Source: Planctomycetaceae bacterium (lineage in GTDB: Bacteria; Planctomycetota; Planctomycetia; Pirellulales; Pirellulaceae). From it: 6,419 nucleotides of DNA. Location: the NCBI GenBank assembly GCA_003455945.1, contig DMPQ01000236.1, positions 5,569 through 11,987 on the forward strand. Direction: 5' to 3'. Below are positions 5,877 to 6,419 of this stretch, piece by piece (the stretch's first letter is position 1; each line of letters begins with the position of its first letter). The notes under the pieces were generated by a model. It saw only the letters and a program-made list of their open reading frames with translations, searched no databases and was not told the DNA's origin. The position numbers and the translations under genes are program-made.

Positions 5877-6419
5877 ATGCCCCGTCACCTCCCGTGGTTT
5901 TCCCTGTGGATCGCTCCCCTGGCGATCGTTCCGAGCTCCCTGTCGGGCGACGAGCCGAGTGGGAGTCGAGCGACCACCGAACGCCCGGCGTCCGTCGCGA
6001 CGAGCGGCGTGGGCGAGCGATCGTCGACGCGGCCGGTCGTCTCGGAAGTTCCCGGTTGGGTGCGACCGGCTCGGTCGGTCGTCATTCATCCGATGGCCGG
6101 AAGCCTGGTGCAGGAGCTCTCGGTGCGCGAAGGGGAACGCGTGGCCGAAGGGGAAGAGCTGATCTCGATGGTCGATCCGGTGACGCGAGCGGCCGTCGAC
6201 GCGGCACGGATCCAAGCCGAGCAGAGCGGCCCGCTCGATCTGGCTCGTTCGGAACATCACTACGCGCAGCGACTGGTCGATCGGATGGAGTCGGTGCGAG
6301 ACGATCGAGGAGTCAGCGCTTCGGAGCGAGAGCAGGCCGCCGCGGCTCGCGACAAGGCGCTCGCGGGACTGGCGATCGCCGAGGAGAACGCATCGCTGGC
6401 GCGCGCCCGGTATGCCCTT
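5877..6419 (+). CDS. HlyD/RND-type periplasmic adaptor (membrane fusion protein), C-terminus cut by window edge
   Basis: This is the N-terminal part of an efflux or secretion adaptor, a protein that bridges an inner-membrane pump and outer-envelope components. 181 codons are visible, ending exactly on a codon at the edge. Residues 1-24 look like a signal peptide with a hydrophobic core (FSLWIAPLAIV), probably cleaved near SLSG. A Ser/Thr/Arg-rich linker reaches about 65. Residues about 68-100 are the first half of a biotinyl/lipoyl-like barrel-sandwich domain, with HPMAGSLVQELSVREGERVA and EGEELISMVDP in the usual order. From about 103 to the edge the sequence is Ala/Glu/Arg-rich and helical, as expected for the adaptor's coiled-coil hairpin, with a turn near DDRGVSAS (142-149). 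The ATG at 5877 has a GAGG ribosome site and the signal starts there. The pump partner and substrate are outside the window, so drug, metal or peptide export cannot be told apart. It is divergent from the thioredoxin-like lipoprotein gene. Confidence 0.85.
   Translation, partial: MPRHLPWFSLWIAPLAIVPSSLSGDEPSGSRATTERPASVATSGVGERSSTRPVVSEVPGWVRPARSVVIHPMAGSLVQELSVREGERVAEGEELISMVDPVTRAAVDAARIQAEQSGPLDLARSEHHYAQRLVDRMESVRDDRGVSASEREQAAAARDKALAGLAIAEENASLARARYAL

Noticed and set aside
4411..6162. A 583-codon plus-strand open frame across purC, the lipoprotein gene and the divergent gap
   Set aside because: It is antisense to two recognised genes and then overlaps the adaptor gene in another frame. 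Its composition is Arg/Ser/Gly-rich with no family resemblance.
5562..6260. A 232-codon minus-strand open frame over the adaptor start and divergent gap
   Set aside because: The plus-strand frame from 5877 has a signal peptide and barrel-sandwich motifs. The minus translation is Arg/Ser-rich without motifs.

Overview
The window looks like chromosomal DNA from a high-GC planctomycete-type bacterium (phylum Planctomycetota). This is inferred from gene content. There are two Hanks-type Ser/Thr kinases in tandem, one joined through a membrane segment to a LamG-like (concanavalin-type) domain. There is also a thioredoxin-fold lipoprotein with a GSDWCxWC signature and a long-form PurC. Species cannot be named from this stretch. 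No mobile element, CRISPR array, tRNA or rRNA was seen.

Layout: four genes lie on the minus strand and one on the plus strand. Reading the minus strand from right to left, the order is a thioredoxin-like lipoprotein (5565-4951), purC (4860-4000), a zinc-finger/kinase/TM/LamG protein (3691-1220), and a second Ser/Thr kinase (1046-1) whose C-terminus lies beyond the left edge. On the plus strand, a HlyD/RND-type periplasmic adaptor begins at 5877 and runs off the right edge. It is divergent from the lipoprotein gene.

Two intergenic stretches of about 310 bases carry most of the non-coding structure. The 3692-3999 gap holds two hairpins and three tandem copies of a 13-base unit. The 5566-5876 divergent gap holds a promoter-like sequence and three copies of a 9-10 base word. 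Two minus-strand sequences have the same promoter layout (TTGTTG, 17-base spacer, CAtAAT-like hexamer). One precedes the left kinase and the other precedes the lipoprotein gene.

How the genes fit together: the two kinases are a plausible signalling pair, one membrane-anchored with an extracytoplasmic lectin-like domain and the other apparently soluble in the part visible. The lipoprotein and the adaptor both act outside the cytoplasmic membrane and share a divergent control region, but a joint function is only inferred. PurC is purine-biosynthesis housekeeping and has no evident link to its neighbours. Most of the window is ordinary planctomycete chromosome. The zinc-finger/kinase/LamG protein and the repeated words in the divergent region are the items most worth a second look.
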